From contig NZ_OX638201.1 in NCBI RefSeq assembly GCF_951805225.1, positions 3,224,001-3,288,000 on the forward strand: a DNA stretch of 64,000 bases. Reading direction: 5' to 3'. The position numbers were made by a program, and so were the translations under genes. The notes under the pieces were generated by a model. The model saw only the letters and a program-made list of their open reading frames with translations. It did not search any database and was not told where the DNA came from. This DNA is from an uncultured Flavobacterium sp. (GTDB lineage Bacteria > Bacteroidota > Bacteroidia > Flavobacteriales > Flavobacteriaceae). Position 1 is the stretch's first letter; the number at the start of each line of letters is the position of its first letter. Shown piece by piece: positions 33,362 through 43,037 of the stretch.

Positions 33362-35731
33362 ATGGATATTCATTTACACAACGAAAGTCCTTTCAAAACT
33401 ATCATATCATTTCATAAGCTAATTGAATCGTTTGAAGAAATTGCTTTATCAGATGTTGATTACCGAGCAAACTACGCCAAAGCAATACTACAACAAATAG
33501 AAGCTTTTCCAGAATTAAGAACAGGTATTAAGGATTACTCTACTATTAAAGATAATGAAGCACTGATCAAAAATCTCTTGGCAGATTTGTTTCCAACTGC
33601 TTTAACAAATAATGAAATAAAAGCGATTACGATTCCTTTTCAGAATTTATCTTTTAATTATACAGAACGTTTCAAAAAGATTCTAAGCAATGCAGGATCT
33701 GAATTTGATATGGAAATTCGTGATTTCGACGATCACCAATTCTATGTAAATAATTGTTGCTTAATATTAGGCGTATATTACAAACAGAAAATAGACTTTA
33801 ATAAACCTTTCTTCTACGATATTCCGGATGAAAACGGTGTTGAGAAACATTATCGTATTTTGTATAATGCTGATTTTATGGAAATTATTCCAACTGAAAA
33901 CTCAGTTCATTTAACTCAGGAAGATATTGATTTGTTAATGGATAATTACGGCGATCTTGAACTTTGGAAATCCAAATTCCCTAAAGGAAGCTGGACTTTA
34001 AAAGGTTTCGGGATTGTTTCTTTGTTTGATGCTACTACAGAAAGTGCCATTTCGAACTTAAAAAGTAATTTACTAAAACCTGATTCTAAAGCTGGTCCAA
34101 CGAACGAAATTGTATCTAATATTTTTAAATCAATATTTAAAATTCCGGATTTACAAGTTGGTTTTATTGTTTACAATCCTGAGGAAGAAAAATTTATAAG
34201 ACCTATAAAATTTGATACGCAATTGCAAAGTTTTCTACTTTCTAAAGACCAGGAAATTGATTGCAAGAATGCTTTTTTTGGATGTACTTTCGAAAAATTA
34301 TTAGACAATAAAGAGCCTTTGGTAATTTCTAATGTGAAAAAATTCATTGAAGAAGGACCAAACAAAAAACTTGGTGAACATTTATTGAAACAAGGCGTTC
34401 AGAGTTGTGTTTTTGCTCCGGTTATAAAAGACGGACATTTATTGGGCGTTGTAGAATTAGTTTCTCCGCACGCAAGGGATTTGAATTCGGTAAATGCAAC
34501 TAAACTCGAATTGGTTCTTCCCTATTTAACGGATACAATTGATCGCTACAATACTGATATGCAACATCAGATTGAGGCTATCATTCAGCGTGAATATACT
34601 ACGATTCACCCAAGTGTGTATTGGAAATTTAGAAGAGAATCTCAAAATTACTTTCAAAATTCAAATCATACAAAGGATTATATTTTCAAGGAAATTTCCT
34701 TTAAGAATGTATATCCGTTATACGGACAAATTGATATTAAAGGTTCGTCTGAACACAGAAATGAAACGGTTAAACGAGATCTTAAAAATCAATTAACAGC
34801 TATTTTAGAAATTTTCGAGTCTCAGGATCCTAATACTAATTTAGTATTATTGGAACAAAGAAAGTTTGAATTAGAATCGTTTCGTGAAGAATTAGATTTT
34901 CCGCTAAAAGCTGATACTGAACAACATATTCAGCGTTATATCGAAGAAGAAATTCATCCGCTTTTGAAGAATACTAAAGAAACAGAAAAAAGTGAAAAAC
35001 TGGAACGTGAGTATTTTGAAAGTCTGGACGAAAAAACCGGTTTGTTTTATAAAGAAAGAAAGAAGTTTGATAATGCAATGTCTATTATCAATAAAAAACT
35101 GGCTTCGGTTCTGGATAAAAAGCAAGTTGAAGCACAACAGATTTATCCGCATTATTACGAGCGTTTCAAAACTGATGGCGTTGAACATAATCTATATATT
35201 GGAGCGTCTATTGCGCCAACAAAACCGTTTGACATTATGTATTTGCACAATTTACGTTTGTGGCAATTACAAACTTTATGCGAAATGGAACTGGAACATC
35301 ATCAACTAAAAGAATCGCTTCCGTATGAATTGGATGTGACTTCGTTGATTTTAGTTTTTAGTGCGCCGCTTTCTATTCGTTTTAGAATGGATGAAAAACG
35401 TTTTGATGTTGACGGAACTTACAATGCGAGATATGAAGTAGTGAAAAAACGTATCGATAAATCGAATATTAAAGGCACAAAAGATCGTATTACTGAGAAA
35501 GAAAAAATTACAATTGTCTATTCTCAAAATAGTGAAGAAGCAGAATATTTAAAATATATCAAATACTTGCAACACAAGAAAATTCTGGAACCTGCTATCG
35601 AACAATTTGAGGTCGAAGATCTTCAGGGAGTTTCTGGTTTGAGAGCGATTCGTGTAAAAGTTATCAATAATATGGCTAATCCAGCCGCGAAGAAAATTAC
35701 TTATCAGGATTTACTAGATGAGCTCAACTAA
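33362..35731 (+). CDS. Large GAF-domain protein
   Basis: 789 residues from ATG 33362. The N-terminal 250 residues are uncharacterised and mainly helical (MDIHLHNESPFKTIISFHKL). A GAF-like domain follows at about 256-400, with VQSCVFAPVIKDGHLLGVVE as its most typical part. The rest is long, charged and partly coiled coil. GAF domains bind small ligands such as cyclic nucleotides, but no output domain (kinase, cyclase, HTH) is recognised. The start is chosen because the promoter covers 33329. It converges with the HD-PycTM gene. Confidence 0.8.
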   Translation: MDIHLHNESPFKTIISFHKLIESFEEIALSDVDYRANYAKAILQQIEAFPELRTGIKDYSTIKDNEALIKNLLADLFPTALTNNEIKAITIPFQNLSFNYTERFKKILSNAGSEFDMEIRDFDDHQFYVNNCCLILGVYYKQKIDFNKPFFYDIPDENGVEKHYRILYNADFMEIIPTENSVHLTQEDIDLLMDNYGDLELWKSKFPKGSWTLKGFGIVSLFDATTESAISNLKSNLLKPDSKAGPTNEIVSNIFKSIFKIPDLQVGFIVYNPEEEKFIRPIKFDTQLQSFLLSKDQEIDCKNAFFGCTFEKLLDNKEPLVISNVKKFIEEGPNKKLGEHLLKQGVQSCVFAPVIKDGHLLGVVELVSPHARDLNSVNATKLELVLPYLTDTIDRYNTDMQHQIEAIIQREYTTIHPSVYWKFRRESQNYFQNSNHTKDYIFKEISFKNVYPLYGQIDIKGSSEHRNETVKRDLKNQLTAILEIFESQDPNTNLVLLEQRKFELESFREELDFPLKADTEQHIQRYIEEEIHPLLKNTKETEKSEKLEREYFESLDEKTGLFYKERKKFDNAMSIINKKLASVLDKKQVEAQQIYPHYYERFKTDGVEHNLYIGASIAPTKPFDIMYLHNLRLWQLQTLCEMELEHHQLKESLPYELDVTSLILVFSAPLSIRFRMDEKRFDVDGTYNARYEVVKKRIDKSNIKGTKDRITEKEKITIVYSQNSEEAEYLKYIKYLQHKKILEPAIEQFEVEDLQGVSGLRAIRVKVINNMANPAAKKITYQDLLDELN

Positions 35732-35750
35732 TAGTTGAGCTTGTTTTTTA
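35721..35750 (+). terminator. Terminator overlapping the GAF-protein stop codon
   Basis: gctcaac (35722-35728) pairs with gttgagc (35734-35740), followed by ttgtttttt. The stop TAA is in the loop. Confidence 0.8.
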
Positions 35751-35756
35751 ATAAAA

Positions 35757-35845
35757 GGCGCACAGATTAGGCGGATTAAACGGATTTTCGCAGATTTTAA
35801 TTATTTCAATAAATTAGTGCCAATTCGTGCAATTCGTGGCAAAAA
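35757..35845. repeat. Degenerate repeat with GGATTAAACGGATTTTCGCAG and CGTGGCAA parts
   Basis: acagattaggcggatt and the right arm aattcgtgcaattcgtggca recur elsewhere in the window (23.3 kb; 10.8 kb). Only right-hand arms are present, so this appears to be a decayed copy. Confidence 0.5.
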
Positions 35846-35853
35846 GTTTCTTT

Positions 35854-37032
35854 TTAAATTGACTTGAAAGCGATTACAAAAGCGATTACGGTAATAATTA
35901 ATCCCATCATAAAAAGGTTATACGCGATTCGCAATAAAGTATACTTGCGCTGTAAAACCAATCCCAGATAATACAAATCTTTGATCATTGTCGAGTACAA
36001 ATAATCGCGATCTTTCATCATTTCATTCATTGCCCAATCGTATTCTGCTAATGGCATTTTGTAGAAATTCCCGAAAAACAATAAATTTATCTTTTTAGCT
36101 TCGATATCTTCTCTTGTAAAAACTCCTGTTGTTACTTTTGGTCTTGTAGAAAGTATTGCAAATATTATTGTTGTAACACTAGAAATCAACATTATAAAAG
36201 TAGGAATCACCAAATGCGCATTCTTCGGACTGTCTAATTTTGGGATAATCGATGAAAGTGCAATCGAAATAATAATCGCATTTACAGACAATAAAATATT
36301 CGCTTTACTATCAGCAATTCCGCTTAAGCGAGTATGATTTCCAAGAGTAACGCGAAATAAAGTGTCGACACCACGATCCGGTTTTTCTATTTTGTCTTTC
36401 TTTTTGTTTTCAGCTTCTATTTTATCAGCTTCTTTCTTTTCTTGCTTTTCAATTTTCTTTTGAACAAGAAGCAGGTTTTTCTCTTTTAATGGCTGCCATT
36501 TTTTTTGCGCATAATCCGTATAAAATCGATGTTTGTTCATCAGGAAATTCAAATTTTCTTTTGCCCATTCTGCATTAGTAAAATTTAAATTCCAGGTGTT
36601 TTTCAATTCGATGCGTAATAATTCGCAAGTTGTTGCATATTCGGTTCCCATTAAATGAGCGAAATCAGCATCTTTTATTATTTTTTCTAAATGAGTTTTA
36701 GGGATATATTCCTTGACCGTTGCCATAATTAAACTGGAAACAGTTGCTATAAATTCTTCAGATTGTTCTTTTTCTTTCAAAAAAGCCGAAGCAATTTTAA
36801 CACTTTCCTGTTCATGATTTTCGTAACCTTCTATGTAACCCGTGTCGTGAAACCAAGCGGCAATTAAAAGAAGTTCTTTATCCTCTCCTTTAACTTCTTC
36901 TTTTTTACACAGCTCTTTTACTGCATTTACTACTGTTAAAGTATGGTTAAAATTATGATAAGAATATAGATTAGAAAGTTTATCTTTGAGTAAATTACTG
37001 ACGAAGTCTTCGGATTGTTCTATTAGATTCAT
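35854..37032 (-). CDS. HD phosphohydrolase fused to a PycTM (Pycsar effector-type) membrane domain
   Basis: 392 residues. The N-terminal HD domain (about 20-130) keeps its metal ligands: HNFNHTLTV, AAWFHDTGY and KDADFAHLMG. A charged coiled-coil linker spans about 190-225. The C-terminal half has four hydrophobic segments, with LGNHTRLSGIADSKANILLS at its start, typical of the PycTM domain (DUF5706). In Pycsar anti-phage systems PycTM effectors damage membranes when cyclases make cCMP or cUMP. No cyclase is nearby, so an immune role is not shown. It is divergent from the next gene, starts 26 bases apart. Confidence 0.85.
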   Translation of the reverse strand: MNLIEQSEDFVSNLLKDKLSNLYSYHNFNHTLTVVNAVKELCKKEEVKGEDKELLLIAAWFHDTGYIEGYENHEQESVKIASAFLKEKEQSEEFIATVSSLIMATVKEYIPKTHLEKIIKDADFAHLMGTEYATTCELLRIELKNTWNLNFTNAEWAKENLNFLMNKHRFYTDYAQKKWQPLKEKNLLLVQKKIEKQEKKEADKIEAENKKKDKIEKPDRGVDTLFRVTLGNHTRLSGIADSKANILLSVNAIIISIALSSIIPKLDSPKNAHLVIPTFIMLISSVTTIIFAILSTRPKVTTGVFTREDIEAKKINLLFFGNFYKMPLAEYDWAMNEMMKDRDYLYSTMIKDLYYLGLVLQRKYTLLRIAYNLFMMGLIITVIAFVIAFKSI

Positions 37033-37058
37033 AAAAAATATTTTTACACCACTAAATT

Positions 37059-40000
37059 ATGAAATTGTTTTTGGATAATCATTTTATTACTAAGATTAAA
37101 ACTTGTTCTATAGCAATAGTTCTATTGTTACTTGTTTATTCTTGCGCAACGCACAAGGCGCAATATGGAAAAAATGTTAGTGCAAACCAAACGGAAAACG
37201 CAACTGATACCATAAAAATTGCCCACACTTTTTATTTAGTTGGTGATGCAGGAAATGCTGACGAAGTACAAGCGCAGCAAACACTGGAATTATTGCATCA
37301 GAAGCTGAAAAAATCAAGTAAAAAAGCTACTTTATTATTTTTGGGAGATAATATTTATCCTAAAGGTTTTCCTGCAAATGACAATGCTTCTGAAAAAACT
37401 TTGGCTGAAACGAAGCTTAAAAATCAATTAAAATTGACGGAAGGTTTTAAAGGAAAAACAATCTTTATTCCAGGAAATCACGATTGGTACAACGGCATAA
37501 AAGGTCTGGAACGTCAGGCTGATTTTGTGACTAAATATCTTAATGATAAAAAAGCCTTTTTGCCTCGTAAAAGCTGTCCAATCGAAGATGTAAAAATTGA
37601 CAGTACAGCAACTTTGGTTACTATTGATAGTGAATGGTTTCTGGAAGATTGGGACAATCACCCAACTATAAACGATAATTGCGACATTAAAACCAGAGAA
37701 GATTTTTTTACTGAACTGGAAAGTATTTTAAATAAAAATCAGGAAAAAACGGTTGTTATTGCCATTCATCATCCTTTGATGAGCAACGGATCTCACGGCG
37801 GACAATATTCGTTAGAAAAACAATTGTTCCCTTTAGAACAAAAAATTCCGTTGCCGGTAATTGGTTCTATCATTAATTTATTGCGAAAAACTTCCGGAGC
37901 AAGTCCGCAGGATATTCAAAACAAACAATATACAATTTATGCCAAGAGAATTAAAACGCTTTTACAGGCTCAGAAAAATGTAATTGTAGTTTCCGGACAC
38001 GATCACAACTTGCAATACGTTAACAAAGAAAATATTAAGCAAATTATTAGTGGCGCAGGATCAAAATCTGAAGCTGCAAGAGCTATAAATCCAACCGAAT
38101 TCTCTTATGGAGGAAATGGTTATGCAACGCTTACTTTATTCAAAAGTGGTGATGCAAAAGTGACTTTCTTTGGAAATGAAAACAATAAGGAAAAAGAGCT
38201 TTTTGAGCATGAAATTATAAAAGCCAAAGAATTTAACTGGAAACCAAATCCTTCTAATGATTTTCCGCCAAAGATTACGACTTCTATCTATTCTGAGAAA
38301 ATGACTCAAAAGAGTTTAGTTCATAAATTCTTATTCGGAAATCATTATCGAAAATATTACAGCTTGCCAATCGAAGCCAAAACTGCAACTCTTGATACTT
38401 TAATGGGCGGTTTAAAACCAATTCGCGAAGGCGGAGGACATCAATCTGTTTCATTACGAATGTCAGATCCTAAAGGAAGAGAATATGTAATGCGAGCGTT
38501 GAAAAAAAGTGCAACCGTATTTTTGCAATCTGTTGCCTTTAAAGATCAATACGTTGTAAATGATTTTGAAGATACTTATGCCGAAAATTTCCTTCTTGAT
38601 TTTTATACTACTTCTCATCCTTATACTCCTTTTGCAATTGGAAGCATGGCAGACAAATTAGGAATTTTGCATACAAACCCAATCTTATATTATATTCCGA
38701 AACAAAATGCTTTGGGTGAATTTAATTCGAATTTTGGAGATGGATTATATATGGTTGAAGAAAGACCGGCCGATAATCATTTAGATGCTAAAAACTTCGG
38801 AAATCCAACCAATATTATTAGTACGGATGATATGCTGGAAAATCTTCATAAGGATGAAAAATATAGCGTTGATGAAAAAGAGTATATAAAAGCACGTTTA
38901 TTTGATATGCTTATTGGCGATTGGGACAGACATAGTGATCAATGGCGTTGGGCAGAACATAAAATTGGAGATAAAGTTATCTACAAGCCAATTCCGCGTG
39001 ATCGTGATCAGGCTTTTGCCAAATATGACGGAACTTTGCTTTCTCTTTTAATGAACATTCCGGCACTTCGTCATATGCGAACTTTTAAAAGTAAAATCGA
39101 CAATGTAAAATGGATTAACAGGGAACCTTATCCTATGGATTTGGCATTCTTAAGAACTGCAGAAGAGAAAGACTGGATTGCTCAGGCAAAATTCATTCAG
39201 GAGAATTTAACTGACAAAGACATTGACGAGGCTTTTAAAAGTCTGCCAAAAGAAGTTCAGGATGAAACAATTGAAGATATAAAGCAAAAACTAAGAACTC
39301 GAAAAAAAGATCTTCAAAAATATGCTTCAACTTATTTTGGTGTTTTAAGTCATACGGTAATGATTGCCGGAACGGATAAAAAAGACAAGTTTGTTATCAA
39401 TCACAACGCTAAGAAAAGTCTTGAAATTCAAGTTTTCAGAGTTAAAAAAGAAGGTGACGAATTAATATATACAAAAACCGTTACTGATACAAAAACTTCA
39501 AATTTATGGATTTATGGTTTAGATGATTCTGATGTTTTCCAAGTAATTGGAGATAAAAAATCAAGTATTAAAATTCGTTTAATTGGCGGTCAAAATAATG
39601 ATACTTATAATATCGAAAACGGAAAAAGAGTAATTGTTTATGATTTTAAATCAAAAAATAACACTTACAATCTTGATTCTAAAACAAGAACTCAGTTAAC
39701 GGATGATTATGATGTGAACTTGTATAATTATGAAAAACCAAAATATAATGTGGTTTCTGGACTTCCGAATATTGGATATAATCCTGATGATGGCGTAAAA
39801 GTTGGCTTTAACTTAAATTATACGGTTAATAATTTCAAACAGAATCCTTACACACAAAGACACGTTTTAAACGGTTTTTATTATTTTGCAACTGGAGGTT
39901 TGGAGTTTAATTATGTCGCGCATTTTCCTGGATTATTGGGTAAATGGGTTATTGATGTTGAATCTCAATATACGACGCCAAATTTTGCTATGAATTATTT

Positions 40001-40793
40001 TGGCTACGGTAACGAAACTAAAAATAACGACGACACTTTTGGAATGGATTATAATCGTGTTCGTATTCAAAAGTTTAATGTTTCGGGCGCTATTAGACAT
40101 GTTGGACGTTATGGAAGTGAATTTAGTGTTCAGCCAATGTTGCAACAAATGCGAGTTGAAGAAACGGATAACAGATTTATTGATACTCCAAATATTATAA
40201 ATCCACTAGTTTTTGACAGTCAGGTTTATGGCGGAATGAAAGTAAAATACGCGTTCAAAAATGCCGATTTTGCTGCAAAACCAACTCTTGGTGTAGCTTT
40301 TATGATTTCAGCAACATGGATGGCAAATTTAGATGATACGAAACAAAACTTCCCAACGCTGGAAAGTCTTTTAGGTTTTACACATAAAATTGATCATAAC
40401 GGAAAATTAGTTTTAGCAACTCTTTTAAAAGGAAAAGCTATTCTAAATAACAATTACGAATTCTATCAAGGTGCAACTTTAGGTGGAGATAAAGATTTAC
40501 GTGGTTATAGAAATGAGCGCTTTTTAGGAAGTTCTTATTTCTCTCAAAGTTCTGATTTACGTTTTACGATTGGTAAAATTCAGCGCACTGTAGCTCCGTT
40601 AACTTACGGAATTTTAGGTGGTTTTGATTACGGAAGAATCTGGCTTGACGGCGAAAGTTCCAGAAAATGGCATCAGGATTATGGTGGCGGACTTTGGCTG
40701 AATGCGATCAACGTTTTAACAGCAAGAATCTCTTATTTTAAATCTCCTGATGAAGTAGGAAGAGTTATTTTTGGAGCAGCGTACAGCTTCTAG
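37059..40793 (+). CDS. Metallophosphoesterase lipoprotein with kinase-like middle and C-terminal beta barrel
   Basis: 1244 residues. A lipoprotein signal (LLLLVYSC, Cys near residue 29) precedes a metallophosphoesterase domain: VGDAGNADE, GDNIYPKG, GNHDWYNG, AIHHPLMSNG and SGHDHNLQYV. The middle region has REYVMRALKKSA (near 477), LIGDWDRHSDQWRW (near 620) and PIPRDRDQAFAKYDG (near 645), resembling the nucleotide-binding lysine, catalytic loop and metal motif of kinase folds such as CotH or HipA. The last 350 residues look like an Omp85/BamA-type surface-antigen barrel. It is likely outer-membrane anchored. Substrates are unknown. Confidence 0.85.
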   Translation: MKLFLDNHFITKIKTCSIAIVLLLLVYSCATHKAQYGKNVSANQTENATDTIKIAHTFYLVGDAGNADEVQAQQTLELLHQKLKKSSKKATLLFLGDNIYPKGFPANDNASEKTLAETKLKNQLKLTEGFKGKTIFIPGNHDWYNGIKGLERQADFVTKYLNDKKAFLPRKSCPIEDVKIDSTATLVTIDSEWFLEDWDNHPTINDNCDIKTREDFFTELESILNKNQEKTVVIAIHHPLMSNGSHGGQYSLEKQLFPLEQKIPLPVIGSIINLLRKTSGASPQDIQNKQYTIYAKRIKTLLQAQKNVIVVSGHDHNLQYVNKENIKQIISGAGSKSEAARAINPTEFSYGGNGYATLTLFKSGDAKVTFFGNENNKEKELFEHEIIKAKEFNWKPNPSNDFPPKITTSIYSEKMTQKSLVHKFLFGNHYRKYYSLPIEAKTATLDTLMGGLKPIREGGGHQSVSLRMSDPKGREYVMRALKKSATVFLQSVAFKDQYVVNDFEDTYAENFLLDFYTTSHPYTPFAIGSMADKLGILHTNPILYYIPKQNALGEFNSNFGDGLYMVEERPADNHLDAKNFGNPTNIISTDDMLENLHKDEKYSVDEKEYIKARLFDMLIGDWDRHSDQWRWAEHKIGDKVIYKPIPRDRDQAFAKYDGTLLSLLMNIPALRHMRTFKSKIDNVKWINREPYPMDLAFLRTAEEKDWIAQAKFIQENLTDKDIDEAFKSLPKEVQDETIEDIKQKLRTRKKDLQKYASTYFGVLSHTVMIAGTDKKDKFVINHNAKKSLEIQVFRVKKEGDELIYTKTVTDTKTSNLWIYGLDDSDVFQVIGDKKSSIKIRLIGGQNNDTYNIENGKRVIVYDFKSKNNTYNLDSKTRTQLTDDYDVNLYNYEKPKYNVVSGLPNIGYNPDDGVKVGFNLNYTVNNFKQNPYTQRHVLNGFYYFATGGLEFNYVAHFPGLLGKWVIDVESQYTTPNFAMNYFGYGNETKNNDDTFGMDYNRVRIQKFNVSGAIRHVGRYGSEFSVQPMLQQMRVEETDNRFIDTPNIINPLVFDSQVYGGMKVKYAFKNADFAAKPTLGVAFMISATWMANLDDTKQNFPTLESLLGFTHKIDHNGKLVLATLLKGKAILNNNYEFYQGATLGGDKDLRGYRNERFLGSSYFSQSSDLRFTIGKIQRTVAPLTYGILGGFDYGRIWLDGESSRKWHQDYGGGLWLNAINVLTARISYFKSPDEVGRVIFGAAYSF

Positions 40794-40833
40794 CTGTAGG
40801 TGAATAGGGACAAAGCAACAAAGGTTCAAAGGT

Positions 40834-40903
40834 TTTTGCCACGAATTTCAAAAATTTTCACCAATTAATTATTCGTGTAAATTAGTGAAATTAGTGGCAA
40901 ACT
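40834..40903. repeat. GCCACGAATT-type hairpin, degenerate
   Basis: ttgccacgaatttcaaaaat on the left and aaattagtgaaattagtggcaa on the right form an imperfect inverted repeat between two convergent genes. Confidence 0.6.
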
Positions 40904-40909
40904 TTTTTA

Positions 40910-41929
40910 TTATAAAGTCCATTTTACGAATTCGTTCATCACTTCTATCCAATGTTCTTTGTCATAATTTGCTCTTCCATCTTCATTAACTTCATAAAAA
41001 TTATGTTCTAAATTTGGATATCTTTTTAGGGTTAAATTATTCTTTGAATTTTGAATATAAAACAAAGGCACTATATCGCATAAATCAGAAGCTATATCAT
41101 TTGTTCCGTATGCAAGATAAGTCGGAATTTCAATTTTTAACCAATCGTTTATTTGAGGTTTAGAAAAAGATTTCCAGGCTAGTAAATAAGGATTAGCTTT
41201 TAGAGAATCTTTATTATTCGCTTCCCGAAGCATTTCATATTTTTCGTTGATTTTCTCATCAGCTTCTTGCCAGGTTATTTTTTTAGCTTCAGCTTCTTTT
41301 CTATAACCTCTTATCATTTGATCTATTCTCCCAAACGGATTTGCGCCAAATAAACCTAGTTTAGTTACTTTTTTATTATTTGCTGCAATTGCAGATGCCA
41401 CTTTTGAGCCTTGAGAATGTCCGGCAACAATCAATTTTGAGTTATCTACCCATTTTTGTTTTCTTAAATAATGAAGAACAGCATTTGCGCGTTTTTGATA
41501 ATTTTCTAAATAATCAGACAATTCATATTCCACATCAAACTCTTTTGGTTTATCAGGATTTGGAATATAGCAATATGATTCATTCAGGTTTTTCTCTTCA
41601 ACAATTACAGGCGTTTTTGGCATTGAAATGACAACCAAATGATAGTGTTTTTTAATCTCCTTAATGTCAAAATTAGTAACTCCTCCACCAATTATCCACA
41701 TTGGTTCATCTTTGGGTTTTACAAAAAGCGGCATTGGCATAGAACCTTGACAGAATAAAAAAATTGGCTTTTTTGCTGTAAAAACGGTGTCAACTACAAT
41801 AAAGTCAATACTATCATTATTGATTTTAACATTAAAATGAATCGCTTCTTTGTTGATGATTTCGCCATTTTGAGCAAAAGAAAATTGAAATAAGAAAAGA
41901 AAAATAATTAGCGCTAAAGTGGTTTTCAT
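40910..41929 (-). CDS. Secreted alpha/beta hydrolase
   Basis: 339 residues with a signal peptide (TLALIIFLFLFQFSFAQ). The nucleophile elbow is VAGHSQGSKVASAIA (Ser near residue 170). The late LEHNFYEVNEDG supplies the probable histidine, and a GTNDIASD stretch the acid. It probably hydrolyses an ester or peptide in the periplasm; the substrate is unknown. It is a single gene. Confidence 0.85.
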   Translation of the reverse strand: MKTTLALIIFLFLFQFSFAQNGEIINKEAIHFNVKINNDSIDFIVVDTVFTAKKPIFLFCQGSMPMPLFVKPKDEPMWIIGGGVTNFDIKEIKKHYHLVVISMPKTPVIVEEKNLNESYCYIPNPDKPKEFDVEYELSDYLENYQKRANAVLHYLRKQKWVDNSKLIVAGHSQGSKVASAIAANNKKVTKLGLFGANPFGRIDQMIRGYRKEAEAKKITWQEADEKINEKYEMLREANNKDSLKANPYLLAWKSFSKPQINDWLKIEIPTYLAYGTNDIASDLCDIVPLFYIQNSKNNLTLKRYPNLEHNFYEVNEDGRANYDKEHWIEVMNEFVKWTL

Positions 41930-41984
41930 AAAAGGAGATCTTCATTTTTTTACTTGAAGTGCGCCAAATGTAATAAAAATCGTT

Positions 41985-42019
41985 AAAAAAAACAGCCACG
42001 AATTCGTGGCTGTTTTTTT
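41985..42019. terminator. Terminator built from a GCCACGAATTCGTGGC palindrome
   Basis: aaaaaaaacagccacg, aattcgtggctg and ttttttt form a perfect hairpin with A- and T-runs on both sides. It lies downstream of the propeller-like lipoprotein gene (42086-42946, minus). The core is the same repeat family seen around 10.97 kb. Confidence 0.8.
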
Positions 42020-42085
42020 ATTTTTAATATGCTAAAGTTTTCTTATTCTAAGCTTAGAAACTTAGCATCTTAGTACCTGAGAACC

Positions 42086-42946
42086 TTACTTAAGTTTAAA
42101 CTCGTAAACCTTACCTCCTATTTTGTTTGTTTTTTCATCGGCGATAAGCAATGTGTTGTTGTCTTTGAAAACTATTGCTTCTTTTTGCGAAAAGTGATCT
42201 AGTTTTATTTCGGTTTGAGATCCTTTGTGAAACAAATCTCCTTTGAAACCTTTGAATAAAACAATTTTATCGTGACTTAACAAGACTACTTTTTTTCCGT
42301 CAGGACTAATTGTTGCACTTGTTAAAACACAATGATTGTAATTATTACAAGTTTTAAACTCTCCAATTTTGGTCGCTTTTTGTGTTCCGGGAGCATTTAG
42401 AATTTTATAGATAAAAGCTGTTCCATCAAAATTTTTGCTTCGGTTTTTAGTGAAAAGATAAAAGTAATTTCCGTGTTCAAAGAAACCTTCAACGTCAAAA
42501 AACATTTCTCTTTTCTTTGGCGGAAATTCTGTTTGTTCCGGATACGAGAAAGAAATTTTATATTCGGCTACAGCCAAATCTTTATTCAGCTGATTTTTAT
42601 TTACTTTATAAATACATAAATCTTTGCGTTCATTAGCATTATTCCCGAAATCACCAATATAAATATTACCGCTTTTATCTTTTGTAATGTCTTCCCAATC
42701 GACATTTGTTGCGTTTGTGATAGTGATGGTTTTATTTAATTTTCCTTCAGAATTTATTGCATAGATTTTATTGGCATTTCCGCTGTCTTCTAAAGTATAA
42801 ATCAAATTAGTCTCCGGAAAATAAGTAATTCCTGAAACTTCTTTTAACTTTTTAGGAAGCGAATAAAGTGTCTTAAAATCTGTATTTGATTGTTGCTGAC
42901 AAGCTAATAAAATAATTGAAGTTACTACTAATAAAGACTTTTTCAT
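42086..42946 (-). CDS. Propeller-like lipoprotein
   Basis: 286 residues; lipoprotein signal IILLACQQQ with Cys near residue 16. The mature part has repeated beta-strand units (EVSGITYFPETNLIYTLED, NVDWEDITKDKSGNIYIGD, ILLIADEKTN-like end) suggesting a beta-propeller of the esterase-like/SdiA-regulated type. The WEDITKD...GDFGNN segment may hold a metal. Function unknown. A 24-base-arm hairpin precedes its start. Confidence 0.75.
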   Translation of the reverse strand: MKKSLLVVTSIILLACQQQSNTDFKTLYSLPKKLKEVSGITYFPETNLIYTLEDSGNANKIYAINSEGKLNKTITITNATNVDWEDITKDKSGNIYIGDFGNNANERKDLCIYKVNKNQLNKDLAVAEYKISFSYPEQTEFPPKKREMFFDVEGFFEHGNYFYLFTKNRSKNFDGTAFIYKILNAPGTQKATKIGEFKTCNNYNHCVLTSATISPDGKKVVLLSHDKIVLFKGFKGDLFHKGSQTEIKLDHFSQKEAIVFKDNNTLLIADEKTNKIGGKVYEFKLK

Positions 42947-42962
42947 AATACTGTTTTTTTAA

Positions 42963-43027
42963 ACCATATAAGTTATGTAAGTTAATTTAAGTTTTTCTAT
43001 TCTATTAACTTACATAACTTATATGGT
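42963..43027. repeat. 24-base-arm perfect inverted repeat
   Basis: Arms at 42963-42986 and 43004-43027 (accatataagttatgtaag plus ttaat, and the complement) are perfect. The 17-base loop is T-rich. The element lies between two minus-strand genes. Confidence 0.9.
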
Positions 43028-43037
43028 AAATATTTTT

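Noticed and set aside
35854..37032. Complete Pycsar defence operon
   Set aside because: No nucleotide cyclase or other defence gene is adjacent; the neighbours are a GAF protein and a phosphoesterase.
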